This document shows, in pieces, positions 1 through 10,128 of a stretch of 64,000 nt of DNA (its first letter is position 1; every line of letters starts with the position of its first letter). The stretch lies in contig JASSKH010000002.1 in NCBI GenBank assembly GCA_031763025.1, positions 1,294,929 through 1,358,928 of the forward strand, read 5' to 3'. This stretch comes from Macrocystis pyrifera (taxonomy: Eukaryota; Sar; Phaeophyceae; Laminariales; Laminariaceae). The notes beneath the pieces are model-generated. The model was given only the letters and a program-made list of their open reading frames with translations, had not been told where the DNA came from and made no database searches. A program made the position numbers and the translations under genes.

Positions 1-1255
1 CTATTAAACGTTTTTCGTTTTTGGTGCCGAGGCAGAGGGGGGGGCATTTATCAAAGTACACTAAATCCTATATATAAAACGACTCATCAATATTTTCTCT
101 ACCTAGTACACGGCAAATCACTTGACCTTAGAATAGGGCTTGCCAGGGACGGAAGTGCTTGGACTGGGCGCTATCAAGTCTCTTCATTTTTGATCAGAGC
201 ATTCAGAGCTCAGACATTAAAGAAACAGCACTCCACACCTGCGCATTGCTGTGTATGTAGGCGAACAAACACCGCCTAACCCATTGCCTGGCGCAACCAG
301 ATCCTAGAATATAGCAGCCAGTTAATAGACGACGTAGATCAGGCGGGTGACTCGAGCTCACTACACCATGACGATCTGCTTTGAAGGCAACTAGTGTTGG
401 TTTTTTAGTAAAAATATGACGCGGCGCGACTACTTGCTTTTAGGAAACCGTACAAAAAATATGCGGCGAGAGTGGGTGAGACACACAACGAGCGCGCCCC
501 GCTTCTCTATCAACCGCGTGGAAACAAGCGCACAAACAGCTTTGGCTCGATTACGTCGGTCCCCGAAGTATCTCGATTCAAATGAGGATGAATCAAGCTC
601 AAGCCTTGTTGCGCCATGATGCAGTGTGGTCTCTCTGCTGGCTGAAAGAATGATGAGCTCGACAAGGGTAGCCACAACTGCTCGTGACGCAAGGGTATGT
701 TGCAGATCCTATGTGTGCAAGCCACCTCGTACATAAACGGCCGGAGCTTCGACTAAGAAATGCCTAAGAAGAGGGAAGAGTCGTCGGAGGAAACTCTAAA
801 TGAGCTGCTCCAAGTTGCTCCCTTTTGTTGTGTGTTGGTCGTATGCATGTGGGCGCCATTCCTCCAAGTAGCATTAGGCTGGGTTATTGTAGACGAGTCA
901 GTGTGGTGGACGCGTCCAAACAAATGTCTCCGCAAACGCGACGGACAGTCGTACATGTTGTCAACGAGCAAGTCGTTATAATATTTGTTTCCGACGACAT
1001 CTTGGCGGCCGTGGTTTGTTCAGGATTTTTTTTTTTTTTTTTAATCATCACCTTTACTTTTCCAGCCCACTCGTAGGAGGTTTTACCCTCGACGATCTTC
1101 TGGACAAGCCGTGGTCACAGGTGTCGTCCCTTCTCCCCCCCGGTACGTGCCTTTAGTTTTTATCGCCCATAGGGTTCGGCATTCCCACTGCTCGTCGATT
1201 TTCATCGAATGTAGCCAACTCACGCTTTCGCGCTTTCCGCTTATCAATTTTTTAT
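1..1255. other. no gene recognised
   Basis: Only short overlapping ORFs without family resemblance are present. A T homopolymer of about 17 bases lies near 1026-1042. I see no splice-consistent coding exon. Confidence 0.5.
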
Positions 1256-1259
1256 GCAA

Positions 1260-1346
1260 GAAAAAGTCCCTATGAGCGTGCACTCGGTGAGACTCGAACT
1301 CACGAAATTGATCTTGACAGGCTCGCGGACCACCTCCCAAGCCACC
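1260..1346 (-). ncRNA. tRNA-derived SINE head or pseudo-tRNA
   Basis: On the minus strand an A-box-like motif TGGCTTGGGAGG (plus 1333-1344) is followed by a loop CTGTCAA with a possible Asp anticodon GTC (plus 1316-1318). Next comes a perfect T-arm: stem GTGAG/CTCAC around loop TTCGAGT (plus 1287-1303), which matches a pol III B box. Five T residues just downstream (plus 1261-1265) could terminate pol III. The anticodon stem pairs at only about three of five positions and no 7-bp acceptor stem can be formed. A functional tRNA is therefore unlikely; a SINE head or decayed tRNA fits better. Confidence 0.4.
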
Positions 1347-1910
1347 GGGTACGCCGGCAGTATTGGATTAAGTTGGAACGAAAAAAACGACTTAATGTGC
1401 CAGCCTTGGCCAGCTTTTCGCTTTGCAAAAAACCCGTACGACAGTAAGTGACGCGAGATTGAACAACAAAAAAACCGAACCATTAACATGACGAATCTGC
1501 TTTGCTATGTTTCATGATGTCTGATGTTGAAGCGCGGGGCATAGTTGATGAACGCAGGACGGAGACGGCAGGCAAAGTAGCAAGGTCCCAAGCGGACTAG
1601 TGGGGAGAACTTGGTTATGCTACTCGTACCACAATCTACTGCGGCTACCTGGAGGGTGCTTGGTGCTTCGGTTTGCCTGATATTTTCTGTTGGTGCTTAG
1701 TCTCACTCTTCTTCCTAGTGACGTGGTTTTTTTTTCTTCTTGAGCACTCTTTTTCGAAGTATCTGCCACATCCCCTGCGGGAAGAGACGACATTTTTTCT
1801 TCTATGCTCTTTCGCTTGTTTCCCTTTTCTCGTTTGATTTGTTTCATTTTTTCCCTTTGTTGTTGTTTTTTCGAAGTTTCCTTTCGTTTTCTCTCTTGCA
1901 TATCCAGTAT
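1346..1910. other. non-coding stretch with pyrimidine-rich tract
   Basis: The plus strand from about 1720 to 1905 is strongly T/C-rich with T-runs. The minus-strand ORF over it is Lys/Glu/Gln-rich only because of this composition. No gene is supported. Confidence 0.5.
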
Positions 1911-2038
1911 GCTATTTGGACATGGGATCGCCATGTCTACTGTGCTTACAGCATACGAAACCATCTAGCATCTCTGTGGCGTAGTTTCTCTGTGGCTTAG
2001 TTTGAGACCACAGAACAGAGCTATTAGGACATGGGATT
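1911..2038. repeat. ~110-bp tandem repeat, unit 1 and start of unit 2 (target site of the LTR element)
   Basis: The phrase gctatt-N-ggacatgggat occurs at about 1911 and again at about 2021. The sequence after the first copy (atgtctactgtgcttac, then cgaaaccat and atctctgtggcgtagtt) recurs with few changes just right of the LTR element at 7196-7270. The locus was therefore a two-unit tandem repeat, and the retrotransposon split the second unit. Unit 1 serves as an uninterrupted copy of the target. Confidence 0.7.
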
Positions 2039-2270
2039 TATGGCCTCTGCCAGATGATATCAGCAAGAGGGCTTCCAGCGAGGGACTCCACCAGTCTCGC
2101 TGGCCTCGCACTCAGTAAGTCTTGTTCTTAGAGCTTGTATTATCACGGAGTGATCCTCATCGGACCACGAGCCAGGTGGCTAGGGGACATCACACAGGAT
2201 CCCCGGCCACTGCTCCACTCACACATGCGATTACACTGAAACCTCCACGGCTTGGTATCTTTTGGCTACA
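2039..2270 (-). repeat. 3' LTR of the retrotransposon
   Basis: Direct repeat of 6964-7195; I found no mismatch by eye over about 230 bp. It is 3' relative to the minus-strand coding sequence. A short G-run (plus 2272-2279, ccccc) borders it internally, the expected place for a polypurine tract. Confidence 0.9.
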
Positions 2271-2348
2271 GCACCCCCAAAGCGAGTTCACTCGACACGA
2301 ACGAGCTTGACAAAACCAAAAAACCAAGACGAAATCGCATGCGGCAAA

Positions 2349-4280
2349 TCACAAATCAATGCTGAACTCTGAAGCAATTTTAATCTTGAGCGCACGGGTC
2401 ATCCGTAATTTGCGCAATTCCTTCACGACGAATTCAGGCGCAGCAGAATAAATCGACCGCAAAGACTCCCACGTGCGCTCCTCTGCTTCGAAACCATCCC
2501 AATCGACCAAGACAATCACCTCGTTGGCATCATCTTCGGCCACATGCACCAAAGCATTCATGCGGCATTCACCCTGCGCAAAGGAATGTTGGAAAACATC
2601 CTTCAGATCAGCGGTGACGTTCAACGTCGCATCCGCATAAAATCGTAAACGAGCCACGTGAGCTTGATGCACCTTCCCAGAAACGATGTTCTGAACTGAG
2701 TACACATGATCATGATCAGCTGCTACCACACGCCACGGACCAGTCCATGTGGACAACAATTTCGGTGTGACACCCTGCCGACGAACACGAGCATACAACA
2801 CGAAATCACCAACCGCAAATTTTGGCAACACCACCTGGCCCTGAGCCTGTTTACGTTTGTTGTCGCGAGACACGGCAACAGCTGCGCGAATATCGGCGCA
2901 AAATCTCTCCTGCTCTGCAACGACTTCACGGACGTTCGCACGCAACAAGTCAGCATTCATCACGTCAACATTCCACCTGCCATCAGACTCAGAAACGAGC
3001 GCCGAGAAATCGGTACGCGGAGCACGCCCAAACATCACGCTGTACGGAGTGCTTCGGTAACGTTCACGAAACGAAGTGTTCAAGGCCCACTGAGCGGCCG
3101 GCAAAACATCAACCCACTCCGAAACCTGACGACGCTGTTCTGACAGAATGGAACGCAGAGCACGTACCACCTCTTTTACCATGCGTTCACACGTACCGTT
3201 CGACCACGGCGTGTAAGCGACAGCAAAACGATGTTCGATGTGCAACGCGTCGCTCAACAAAGCAAGCACCCTGTTCTTGAAATGCGTGGCGGTATCACTC
3301 ACCCACACACGCGGCACCCCCAAAGTCTTACACCAGGCTAGCAAATGCTTCGCTGTGACCTCGGCTGTACAAGCCTCGGCCGGTTCCAACGCCACGTAGT
3401 TGGACAAATCATCCATGATGACCAAAACATATCGGAAACCATCCTCATCAGGCAGGCCATCGCTACCTTCGGGCCCGCTGTGGCCAACATACAAAAAATC
3501 AAAGTGCACCACTTCTCCCGGAGCGGTACCATGCACCGTGTCTCCGTAGGGACGAGGAATGAGTGCACCTGCACGCGTGTCTACACAGTGCAAACACTGG
3601 CGAACGAATTCGCGAACCTGAGAATCCATGTGAGGCCAAACACAATATTCCTTCAGGCGAAACAAAGTCGGCGCCACACCACGGTGACCAGCCGAGCGCA
3701 TGTGCGCGCACACCATCAAACGAGTTTGAAGAGCAAGATCATCCGGCGGAATCCACAAGACGTCACGCACCCCAACACGCACACGAAACAAACCATCATC
3801 GGCCAAGGTAGCTTGACCGAAGGTTGTCGAAAATTCATGAACACCAACGCCGATACGAGCGACAGACCTTTGTTGCGAGGCACGAATCACATCCAATGCG
3901 GGAAGCGAATCGTCAGCATTACATGGGCTGTGCACGGCAACCGAACGAACAGGCACCGTAGGAACTTTGACCCAACGAGACAACAGATCCCCCCAACAGT
4001 TTCGATCGCCAGGGATGTGTTCGATTGCATAGCGGTATTGTCCTAAAACACCCTTCCAATTCTCTAGGCGTTGTGCCATGGTCTTTGTGACCGTCGTGAC
4101 ACACTTCTCCGGATTGAAAATGTACTGCAAGTTTCGATGATCAGTAAAGATATGAACACCACCCCAAAGCAGGTATTCGAGCCTCCGGAACGTATTAACG
4201 ATCGCAAAACCTTCTTTGTCGACAATCGCCCAGCGCAAAAAAGAAAACGTCATCGACCCAAACTTTGCAATCCAAACCAC
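2349..4280 (-). CDS. pol: pol 3' part: RNase H (truncated), integrase, chromodomain-like C terminus
   Basis: A 643-aa ORF, third from last frame of the element's coding strand. The N-terminal residues before about 18 are a frame artefact. Then follow RNase H motifs (DKEGFAIV near residue 22, FTDHRNLQYIF near 45, and a GDRN...LLSRW end near 95). The integrase zinc-binding HHCC module lies near residues 190-230 (GHRGV ... CLHC). The catalytic core has D in HFDFLY (about 260), D in WVSDTATHF (about 330) and E in NGTCERMV (about 366). A C-terminal segment with VLVDWDGF...TWESL resembles a chromodomain, which in chromoviruses guides integration to marked chromatin. The first catalytic Asp of RNase H is absent because of the deletion at about 4235-4250. 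Confidence 0.88.
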   Translation of the reverse strand: MVWIAKFGSMTFSFLRWAIVDKEGFAIVNTFRRLEYLLWGGVHIFTDHRNLQYIFNPEKCVTTVTKTMAQRLENWKGVLGQYRYAIEHIPGDRNCWGDLLSRWVKVPTVPVRSVAVHSPCNADDSLPALDVIRASQQRSVARIGVGVHEFSTTFGQATLADDGLFRVRVGVRDVLWIPPDDLALQTRLMVCAHMRSAGHRGVAPTLFRLKEYCVWPHMDSQVREFVRQCLHCVDTRAGALIPRPYGDTVHGTAPGEVVHFDFLYVGHSGPEGSDGLPDEDGFRYVLVIMDDLSNYVALEPAEACTAEVTAKHLLAWCKTLGVPRVWVSDTATHFKNRVLALLSDALHIEHRFAVAYTPWSNGTCERMVKEVVRALRSILSEQRRQVSEWVDVLPAAQWALNTSFRERYRSTPYSVMFGRAPRTDFSALVSESDGRWNVDVMNADLLRANVREVVAEQERFCADIRAAVAVSRDNKRKQAQGQVVLPKFAVGDFVLYARVRRQGVTPKLLSTWTGPWRVVAADHDHVYSVQNIVSGKVHQAHVARLRFYADATLNVTADLKDVFQHSFAQGECRMNALVHVAEDDANEVIVLVDWDGFEAEERTWESLRSIYSAAPEFVVKELRKLRMTRALKIKIASEFSIDL

Positions 4281-6756
4281 GCAACACTTCAGTCATGACA
4301 CCTTGGAAATAAGAAGTCGCATTCAAAACACCTTGGGGAACACGGGTAGGCGTGAACAAACCGTCGCTTGTCGCCATGGTGAAGACGTCTTGCGCCTCCG
4401 GAGCCAAAGGCATCTGCCAGTACCCTTGAAGTAGGTCCAGCTTGCCGAAGAAACGCGCCCCCAGCAGATCTCCCATGTCTTCATGGTTGGGCATGACGCC
4501 CGGGGACTTCTCCACCTGTGCGTTCACCGCCGAGTAGTCGCTCACCAAACGGAAAGAGTCCTTCTTGGGCACCGCCATCGCCGGACTCGCCCACACCGCC
4601 TGGATGTTGTGGTAGACAAAGCCAAAAAACACCAAAGCAGCAATGCACTTCGAGAGCCAGTCCCTTTTTGTCGGTTCGTACCGACGTGGCGTTGCCTTGA
4701 CAGGCTTCGCCTGTTGCTTCAGCTGCACTCGCATCGGCTCCACTTGCGCTGGCGGATCACCACACAGCGCACGGCGAAAAGCACCCACGCGACGAGCCAA
4801 AATTTCGCGCAAACGGGTTGCTCCGCCGACGCTTAATCCACTCTGCTCTGCCTGCTGCACGCTGTCCTCCAACGCCCGTTCTCGGGCCGTCCGCTCCTCC
4901 TCCGGATCCATGAACATGTCTGGCCCCCGGTCGACCAAATGTTCCACCGCCTTGTCCTCCGGAGCATCCACCGTAGCCTCGGTCTGAAAAGCACGCACGG
5001 AAACCGTCACTCTGCGCGCCGCAAGGTAACTCGGAGTCTCCACACCGGTCGATACCGGCACTGCGCGAGGGCGAAGCTTCTCCAGAGCTTCACGGTAGAC
5101 GTCGATGCCAAGAGCTTTCATGGTAGCCATGCCAAACAGAACGACGTTATCTGTACCAGGCATGACCGCGAAAGTGATGGGCTCCAATTTCACCGCTCCC
5201 CACGGCGTCCGTACACTCACGGCAATCGGCACCGTTTTGTGCGTGACCATCACTGAAACACCCGTAGCGGTTTTCGCCTGCTGCGGGCCATTTTCGAACG
5301 GAATTTGCAGATCGGCGCCGCCGAAATGCGAAGACAGCTGCTGAAGTAAGCCGACACCGATGGACGTGAGCGCCGACCCCGAATCAAGGATCACACGCGC
5401 CATCAGCGAACCAACCGACCCTGGCAAAGAGAGATCAGCGCGTAAACACTCAGCGCTGCGATCGACAGGCACTTCACCTGCCGTTGAACTCTGGTCGGTA
5501 CCAAGAGTCACCTGACGCCATGGCTGCCCTCCTACAGCCGGCGCCGAAGAAATAGAATCGGCGGTCCACCCCGACCAAGACGTCGAATATACAGACGGTT
5601 CCGGCGCTACCGCCCCTGCAGCAGCACCAGACACTGACTCCGCCCGCTCGGTGGATGGCGAAGTTCTCGCTCCAGCAGCACCCACCGATGTTCCAGCTCC
5701 TCCAACGTATACAGCTCGGCCGGCAACAGACGAACCAGATCCCGACCCAGCGGCTCCTGCCGCTGGCGCACCAGAAGTTGAAGAAGCAACAGCAGAAGTT
5801 CCACCGCCCGCTGTCAATTGATTGCCACCACGGCCACCGCGCCCGCGTCCATGGTTGAATCTGCCCCGGCCGCCATTGCGGCCCCCGCGATACCCTGACG
5901 ACCCGCGCCCACCACTGCTGGGAGCTGTGCCGCCACCGCGAGCTTTTGGGCAATCAGAAACATAATGGTTGGGATCACCACACTCGAAACAGACGCGAAC
6001 AAACGACTTTTTCGCGGACTGCTGCTGTTTCGGTTTCTGCTGCTGTTGGCGTCGCGGTTCAGCTGCCCCTGCAGCATCTTTCCGACCATACGCCTCGATG
6101 AATTTCCACTGTTCTGCAGCAGAAAAAAAAAATATTTGGTCCATGACCAATGCCGGGTCCTTCTTCCACCCTGCAGCGTACGTGAGCTGACCTTTTACGT
6201 ACTTTTTGAACTCGGACGGCCATAAGCCATCCACCAACGCCATGCTCACAAATTCCGCCGGTCCGGGCAACCACGAACGGTCCTGCGCGCGGTACATGGC
6301 ATGCACCGCGTGATTCTCCGCAAAATACTTTTCCATAGCGGAGTTTACCATCATCGCGCGGTCTTTGACGGATGTTTCACCGCCCTGCTTTTCATCGCGC
6401 CTCATTGAGAGAACGCGACGCAAGTCCGCTGCCGCCCGCGAGGTGTCAAATCTGTTGCTGGTGGTTGTGTAACCGGCGTGCTGCCTAACAGCGTCCAACA
6501 ACTCCGAGGCGGTCATCGTAGTCTGATGCTTGTAAAATCCCTCAAAACACCGATGAATGTAATTGGGGATAAGCTGGCCCATGCTCACTTTGGAGTGCTG
6601 AACCACCCCCTGAGCGTTGGCGAGCTGCAGCCGTTCCTCATAATCGAGGTACGCTGCGTAAAAAACACGAGAGGCCTGCTCGGTCCACACCTCTCCGTAT
6701 TTCGGTGGAGTCAGAGACTCCCCTACCACCAGCGGCGTGCTTGCCGTGTGCGCCAT
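4195..6756 (-). CDS. gag-pol: gag-protease-RT 5' part (RT truncated)
   Basis: An 853-aa ORF starting at the first good ATG downstream of the 5' LTR. Gag occupies the first ~400 residues and contains a CCHC zinc knuckle (CFECGDPNHYVSDC, about residue 257) followed by a Gly/Arg-rich and then Gly/Ser/Ala-rich stretch. The aspartic protease active site is VILDSGSALTSIG near residue 454. RT begins near 690 with LVSDYSAVN, KLDLLQGYWQ and VPQGVLNA, and reaches the catalytic box VWVDD near 832. Soon after this box the frame is lost and the ORF ends. The RNase H frame begins immediately across the same bases, so the RT thumb and connection are missing. Confidence 0.88.
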   Translation of the reverse strand: MAHTASTPLVVGESLTPPKYGEVWTEQASRVFYAAYLDYEERLQLANAQGVVQHSKVSMGQLIPNYIHRCFEGFYKHQTTMTASELLDAVRQHAGYTTTSNRFDTSRAAADLRRVLSMRRDEKQGGETSVKDRAMMVNSAMEKYFAENHAVHAMYRAQDRSWLPGPAEFVSMALVDGLWPSEFKKYVKGQLTYAAGWKKDPALVMDQIFFFSAAEQWKFIEAYGRKDAAGAAEPRRQQQQKPKQQQSAKKSFVRVCFECGDPNHYVSDCPKARGGGTAPSSGGRGSSGYRGGRNGGRGRFNHGRGRGGRGGNQLTAGGGTSAVASSTSGAPAAGAAGSGSGSSVAGRAVYVGGAGTSVGAAGARTSPSTERAESVSGAAAGAVAPEPSVYSTSWSGWTADSISSAPAVGGQPWRQVTLGTDQSSTAGEVPVDRSAECLRADLSLPGSVGSLMARVILDSGSALTSIGVGLLQQLSSHFGGADLQIPFENGPQQAKTATGVSVMVTHKTVPIAVSVRTPWGAVKLEPITFAVMPGTDNVVLFGMATMKALGIDVYREALEKLRPRAVPVSTGVETPSYLAARRVTVSVRAFQTEATVDAPEDKAVEHLVDRGPDMFMDPEEERTARERALEDSVQQAEQSGLSVGGATRLREILARRVGAFRRALCGDPPAQVEPMRVQLKQQAKPVKATPRRYEPTKRDWLSKCIAALVFFGFVYHNIQAVWASPAMAVPKKDSFRLVSDYSAVNAQVEKSPGVMPNHEDMGDLLGARFFGKLDLLQGYWQMPLAPEAQDVFTMATSDGLFTPTRVPQGVLNATSYFQGVMTEVLRGLDCKVWVDDVFFFALGDCRQRRFCDR

Positions 6757-6963
6757 AATCCACAGCAGTCCACCTGGACTCTACTGTAATAACGGAGAAA
6801 CTGCCGCCTGACCTGTGCGTCCTCCAGCTCCCGGAGCGTCCTCCCCTGCTGTGCGCTTCAAGCCGTTTCGATCCGTCCAACGGGCCAACTGCCTTCCCAG
6901 CTGTGACCCAATACTCCGCAGCCGAAAACTCCTCCAACAGAAGTTCCGCGAATATCTAGATAT

Positions 6964-7195
6964 TATGGCCTCTGCCAGATGATATCAGCAAGAGGGCTTC
7001 CAGCGAGGGACTCCACCAGTCTCGCTGGCCTCGCACTCAGTAAGTCTTGTTCTTAGAGCTTGTATTATCACGGAGTGATCCTCATCGGACCACGAGCCAG
7101 GTGGCTAGGGGACATCACACAGGATCCCCGGCCACTGCTCCACTCACACATGCGATTACACTGAAACCTCCACGGCTTGGTATCTTTTGGCTACA
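6964..7195 (-). repeat. 5' LTR of the retrotransposon
   Basis: Same sequence as 2039-2270. The first internal bases in coding orientation are an ATATCTAGATAT palindrome, not a recognisable plant- or fungal-type initiator-Met primer site, so the priming tRNA is unknown. Confidence 0.9.
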
Positions 7196-7275
7196 GATTG
7201 CAATGTCTAATGTGCTTACCTCATACGAAACCATGTATCATCTCTGTGGCGTAGTTTGTGACCACAGAAGAGAAC
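7196..7275. repeat. remainder of tandem-repeat unit 2
   Basis: Continuation of the target repeat after the second GATT. It matches 1925-2015 with scattered changes, including the phrases gtgcttac, cgaaaccat and ctctgtggcgtagttt. Confidence 0.65.
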
Positions 7276-8100
7276 CTTTATCTCTAGGTTGGAATAATCG
7301 GCACGGAACCTGGTTGTTTACTATGCTGGATGTCGACGCATGGAAAGGGCGGTTTTATGTGCATAACACACTCACTCGTGCAGTTATAACACGTGTATTG
7401 CTCGACCAGGCGACGAAAGGGTTATACCAGGTACTACACAGCAGACAGCACGTACAAAGCGCGTTTTCTCGACAAATATCTCGCATACCTTGCTTCCCCA
7501 CCCTCGCTTCTGGTCGAGGCTGCTCCTTGCTGCTCCGCCTTTCCGCTTCTAGTCGGCGTGGCTCCCTGCTCTTCTCTCCACTCGCCGTTGTGCTGTCCCC
7601 TCCAAGCTCGACGTGCTATGGCGTGTCCTTGATATGTTTCATGAATTGGGCGCCAACGTTTTCGAGAGTATCGGCTCTGCCAAGGGTGGACTACTTGCTG
7701 GGCAGCCGCAGTGTGTGTGGTCGGGTCCCCAAGCACTCTTTGTCGATCCGCAAGGAGCTTGTTTTGGGTAATACCGTCAATCCCCGCGTACACTATGCAC
7801 CCCTCGGGTCCTTTTGAATTTTTTCAAGTCTCAGTTGATTGTTCCCTGTCCCCGCCAAAATACCCCTTGTTCTTCTGTACAATACAGACCACGCTGGACC
7901 GAAACATGAGCACCCCGTCTGGACGAAACGAAAATCGCTACGGGTGATTGACGAACGGTCTGTAAGACGTTGTTTTTCACAGTTGCGCAAATGTTTGGCA
8001 CATTTTGGTTGGCTAATGGGTGTGATTTATGTAGCTTCAAATGGTCCCATAGCTATGCGCTTTTGATTTTTTTTAAGGAGTATCACAGTGACTGAGGATC
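7276..8100. other. no gene recognised
   Basis: Overlapping short ORFs in several frames, none with recognisable motifs. The longest plus-strand ORF here starts inside the LTR and is not a gene. Confidence 0.5.
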
Positions 8101-8103
8101 GTG

Positions 8104-8455
8104 ATGGGACGGGCCGGGACAGATTTGGCTCGTTTGGTGGGGGGGAAAATGAAAACGGGACGGGACGGGATGGTAAAATAAGGACATAAACATTGGCGGG
8201 ACGGGACAGCGGGTGCATAATTTTTCGACGGGACGGGACGGCAAAAGTCAACGGGCCTGATTTTCACGGCGGGACATGACGGTGAATGTTTTTTTCCTCG
8301 GCGGGACGGGACGGGAAATGTTTTTTTCCTCGGCGGGACGGGACGGTAAATATTATTTTCCTCGGCGGGACGGGACGGTATATATTTTTTTCCCACGGCG
8401 GGACGGGACGGTAATTTTCTTCGGCGGGGCGGGACGGTAGATGTTTTTTTCTTGG
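8104..8455 (+). repeat. G-rich minisatellite, block 1
   Basis: About ten imperfect copies of a core GGCGGGACGGGACGG separated by T-rich spacers (for example taaatgtttttttcctc), period roughly 40-50 bp. The regular G2-G3 tracts could form G-quadruplexes on the plus strand. The minus-strand ORFs here (repeats of SRPAEEKN- and VPSRRGKK-like peptides) are a by-product of the repeat and should not be annotated as proteins. Confidence 0.8.
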
Positions 8456-9640
8456 CTGAACGGAACGGTAAAAACAATTTTCTTCGTTCCCGCCGAGAGG
8501 TCGGTGCGATTGTACGTGAAGAATTTCCCGCACACTGCTGGTTTCGCGAAGGGAGCCGTCCTGACGCAGACATATTTTTCTCGACCCGTAGCCCAGGCCC
8601 CGAGACGTGCTGCCACTGCACGGCCAACGTCTTCTGATTCCTTCCCACCCCTGCCCCAAGCACTGTTGTTGCGTTGCCAGCTCATCATGGTGGCTGTTCT
8701 GATGGTTGTGCTTGCGCTGTTACTGGTTTTAGTGATGGAGGTGGTGGCGGCGGCGGTGGTGGTGATTCTAGTGCCGCTATGGCTGGTCGATCGACCCCGC
8801 CTGTGAGATAGGTATTCATGGCGTCCGTGCTGGTCACACCAAATATGTTAGGAGACAGCACTTTCACCCCTTGACAAACAGCAACTTTGCACTGACATGC
8901 TTTGACTGACACCAAACTACTAAGTTTAAATGTTTAACTCGCGGCCCTACATCCTTGACAGCGCACGTTTTGCCTCCGCTTGATGACATGTCTCCTCATA
9001 TATTTTTGGGCTACACCAGTACTGTTTGTGTGCGGTGGCGAACTTGTGGCCGGTGTTGTGTTATTTTACCGTTAATACCTTCAGTTGCTGATGCGAATAT
9101 AAAGTATGAAGATACACTAAAAAAAATGAAAAGAAAAAACAACAACAGGTTTACCACTTACTACTTGGTATTATTTTTCATGTTTGTTCGTAGAGCGTAA
9201 TACTTGTACTTACCTTCTTTAAAAAGTATAGTAAAAAATCATTAACCAGGTGCTGATCATCAACACCAGCACAGCTTTTTTCTGCTAAAACATATGAAGT
9301 AAATGTGGTGCGAAGCAATTTCATACCAGGTATTATGTAAGATAAAGACGACGAAAATATGTCACAGCTGTGAGTTCGACTGGTAAATTGAATATAACAG
9401 TCGATACCCAGTCCCGCAAGCTGGGTAAGACACCACTGTTCTATTTTTCATTTATAGTATGGGAGTTGTGCACAATTTATGCTGACGACATGTAATTATA
9501 TACCTGGTAGGAATTACTACTGAAGTTCGGTACAACTCGAAATTTCATGCTTCCTTTCGTTGTTCGTGGTGCAAATGGCAGACGACCACAAATGTCTCTT
9601 GTAGGGGAAAAGGCAACTTATGTCCGCCGGAGGCGGTGTC
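8456..9640. other. no gene recognised; small GGT/GGC repeat
   Basis: Contains a short (ggt/ggc)n run near 8738-8765, then AT-richer DNA after 9060. No exon or RNA gene seen. Confidence 0.5.
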
Positions 9641-9649
9641 ACGACGGGA

Positions 9650-9955
9650 CGAGATGATAATTTCCAACTGAAGAGATTTTGTCGGCGGGAGACGGCAAAT
9701 TTTCGGTGTGACGGCGGGACGAGACGGTACTTGGTCGGTATCGCGGCGGGAGGGGACGGTAATTTCTCGGTGCCACGGCGGGACGGGACGGTAATTTCGA
9801 ACGGGAGAGATTTTATCGGCGGGACGGGACGGTAAGTGACGACGGTCAGGGTTTTTGTCGCCGGGACGGGAGAGGGCGGGACGGGACGGTGAGGCCATTT
9901 TGACGGCGGTTTTACCGTCCCGTCCCGCCGTTACCGCTGTTATCGTCCCGCCGAA
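9650..9955. repeat. G-rich minisatellite, block 2, with an inverted end
   Basis: The same core as block 1 recurs on the plus strand from about 9650 to 9892. At 9913-9955 it switches to the opposite orientation (accgtcccgtcccgcc), so the last copies can pair with the preceding ones as a hairpin. Confidence 0.75.
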
Positions 9956-10128
9956 ATACCTGATAAGCCTTGGTATGTTTGGGGGCGAAAAAAGTGGTTT
10001 TTGGCCGTTCATGAATGAAAAAATTCATCATCAATAAACCAATCAAGACATAGCGGAAACAACACACATCACCAAAATAGGCTGGATAGTCACAACTTTG
10101 TCTGCTGCTGCTGCGACAGCACACTTAA

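Larger units (their letters stand above)
2039..7195 (-). mobile_element. Ty3/gypsy-type LTR retrotransposon, full length, internally deleted
   Basis: A 5.16-kb element flanked by two direct repeats of about 232 bp that look identical, with two long minus-strand ORFs coding gag-protease-RT and RNase H-integrase. The order RT, RNase H, integrase is that of Ty3/gypsy. A C-terminal chromodomain-like segment suggests a chromovirus-like lineage. The flanks carry GATT on both sides (2035-2038 and 7196-7199), a 4-bp target duplication supported by the uninterrupted neighbouring repeat unit. In coding orientation the LTR starts TGTAGCC and ends GGCCATA. Identical LTRs imply recent insertion, yet the RT thumb and front of RNase H are missing, so this copy probably moved with proteins supplied in trans, or was damaged afterwards. 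Confidence 0.92.

Noticed and set aside
2041-2270. Canonical TG...CA LTR borders with a 5-bp target duplication
   Set aside because: The flanking five bases (attta and gattg) do not match, whereas GATT duplicates exactly and agrees with the uninterrupted neighbouring repeat unit.
2706-4046. Plus-strand ORFs of 117-233 residues across the retrotransposon
   Set aside because: They are antisense shadows of the integrase and RT reading frames and show no motifs of their own.
7047-7817. 256-residue plus-strand ORF
   Set aside because: It begins inside the LTR (the same start occurs in the other LTR at 2122) and then runs into unrelated flank.
8073-8688. Minus-strand ORFs rich in Ser-Arg-Pro repeats
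   Set aside because: The peptide repeats follow directly from the G-rich minisatellite and appear in all three frames.
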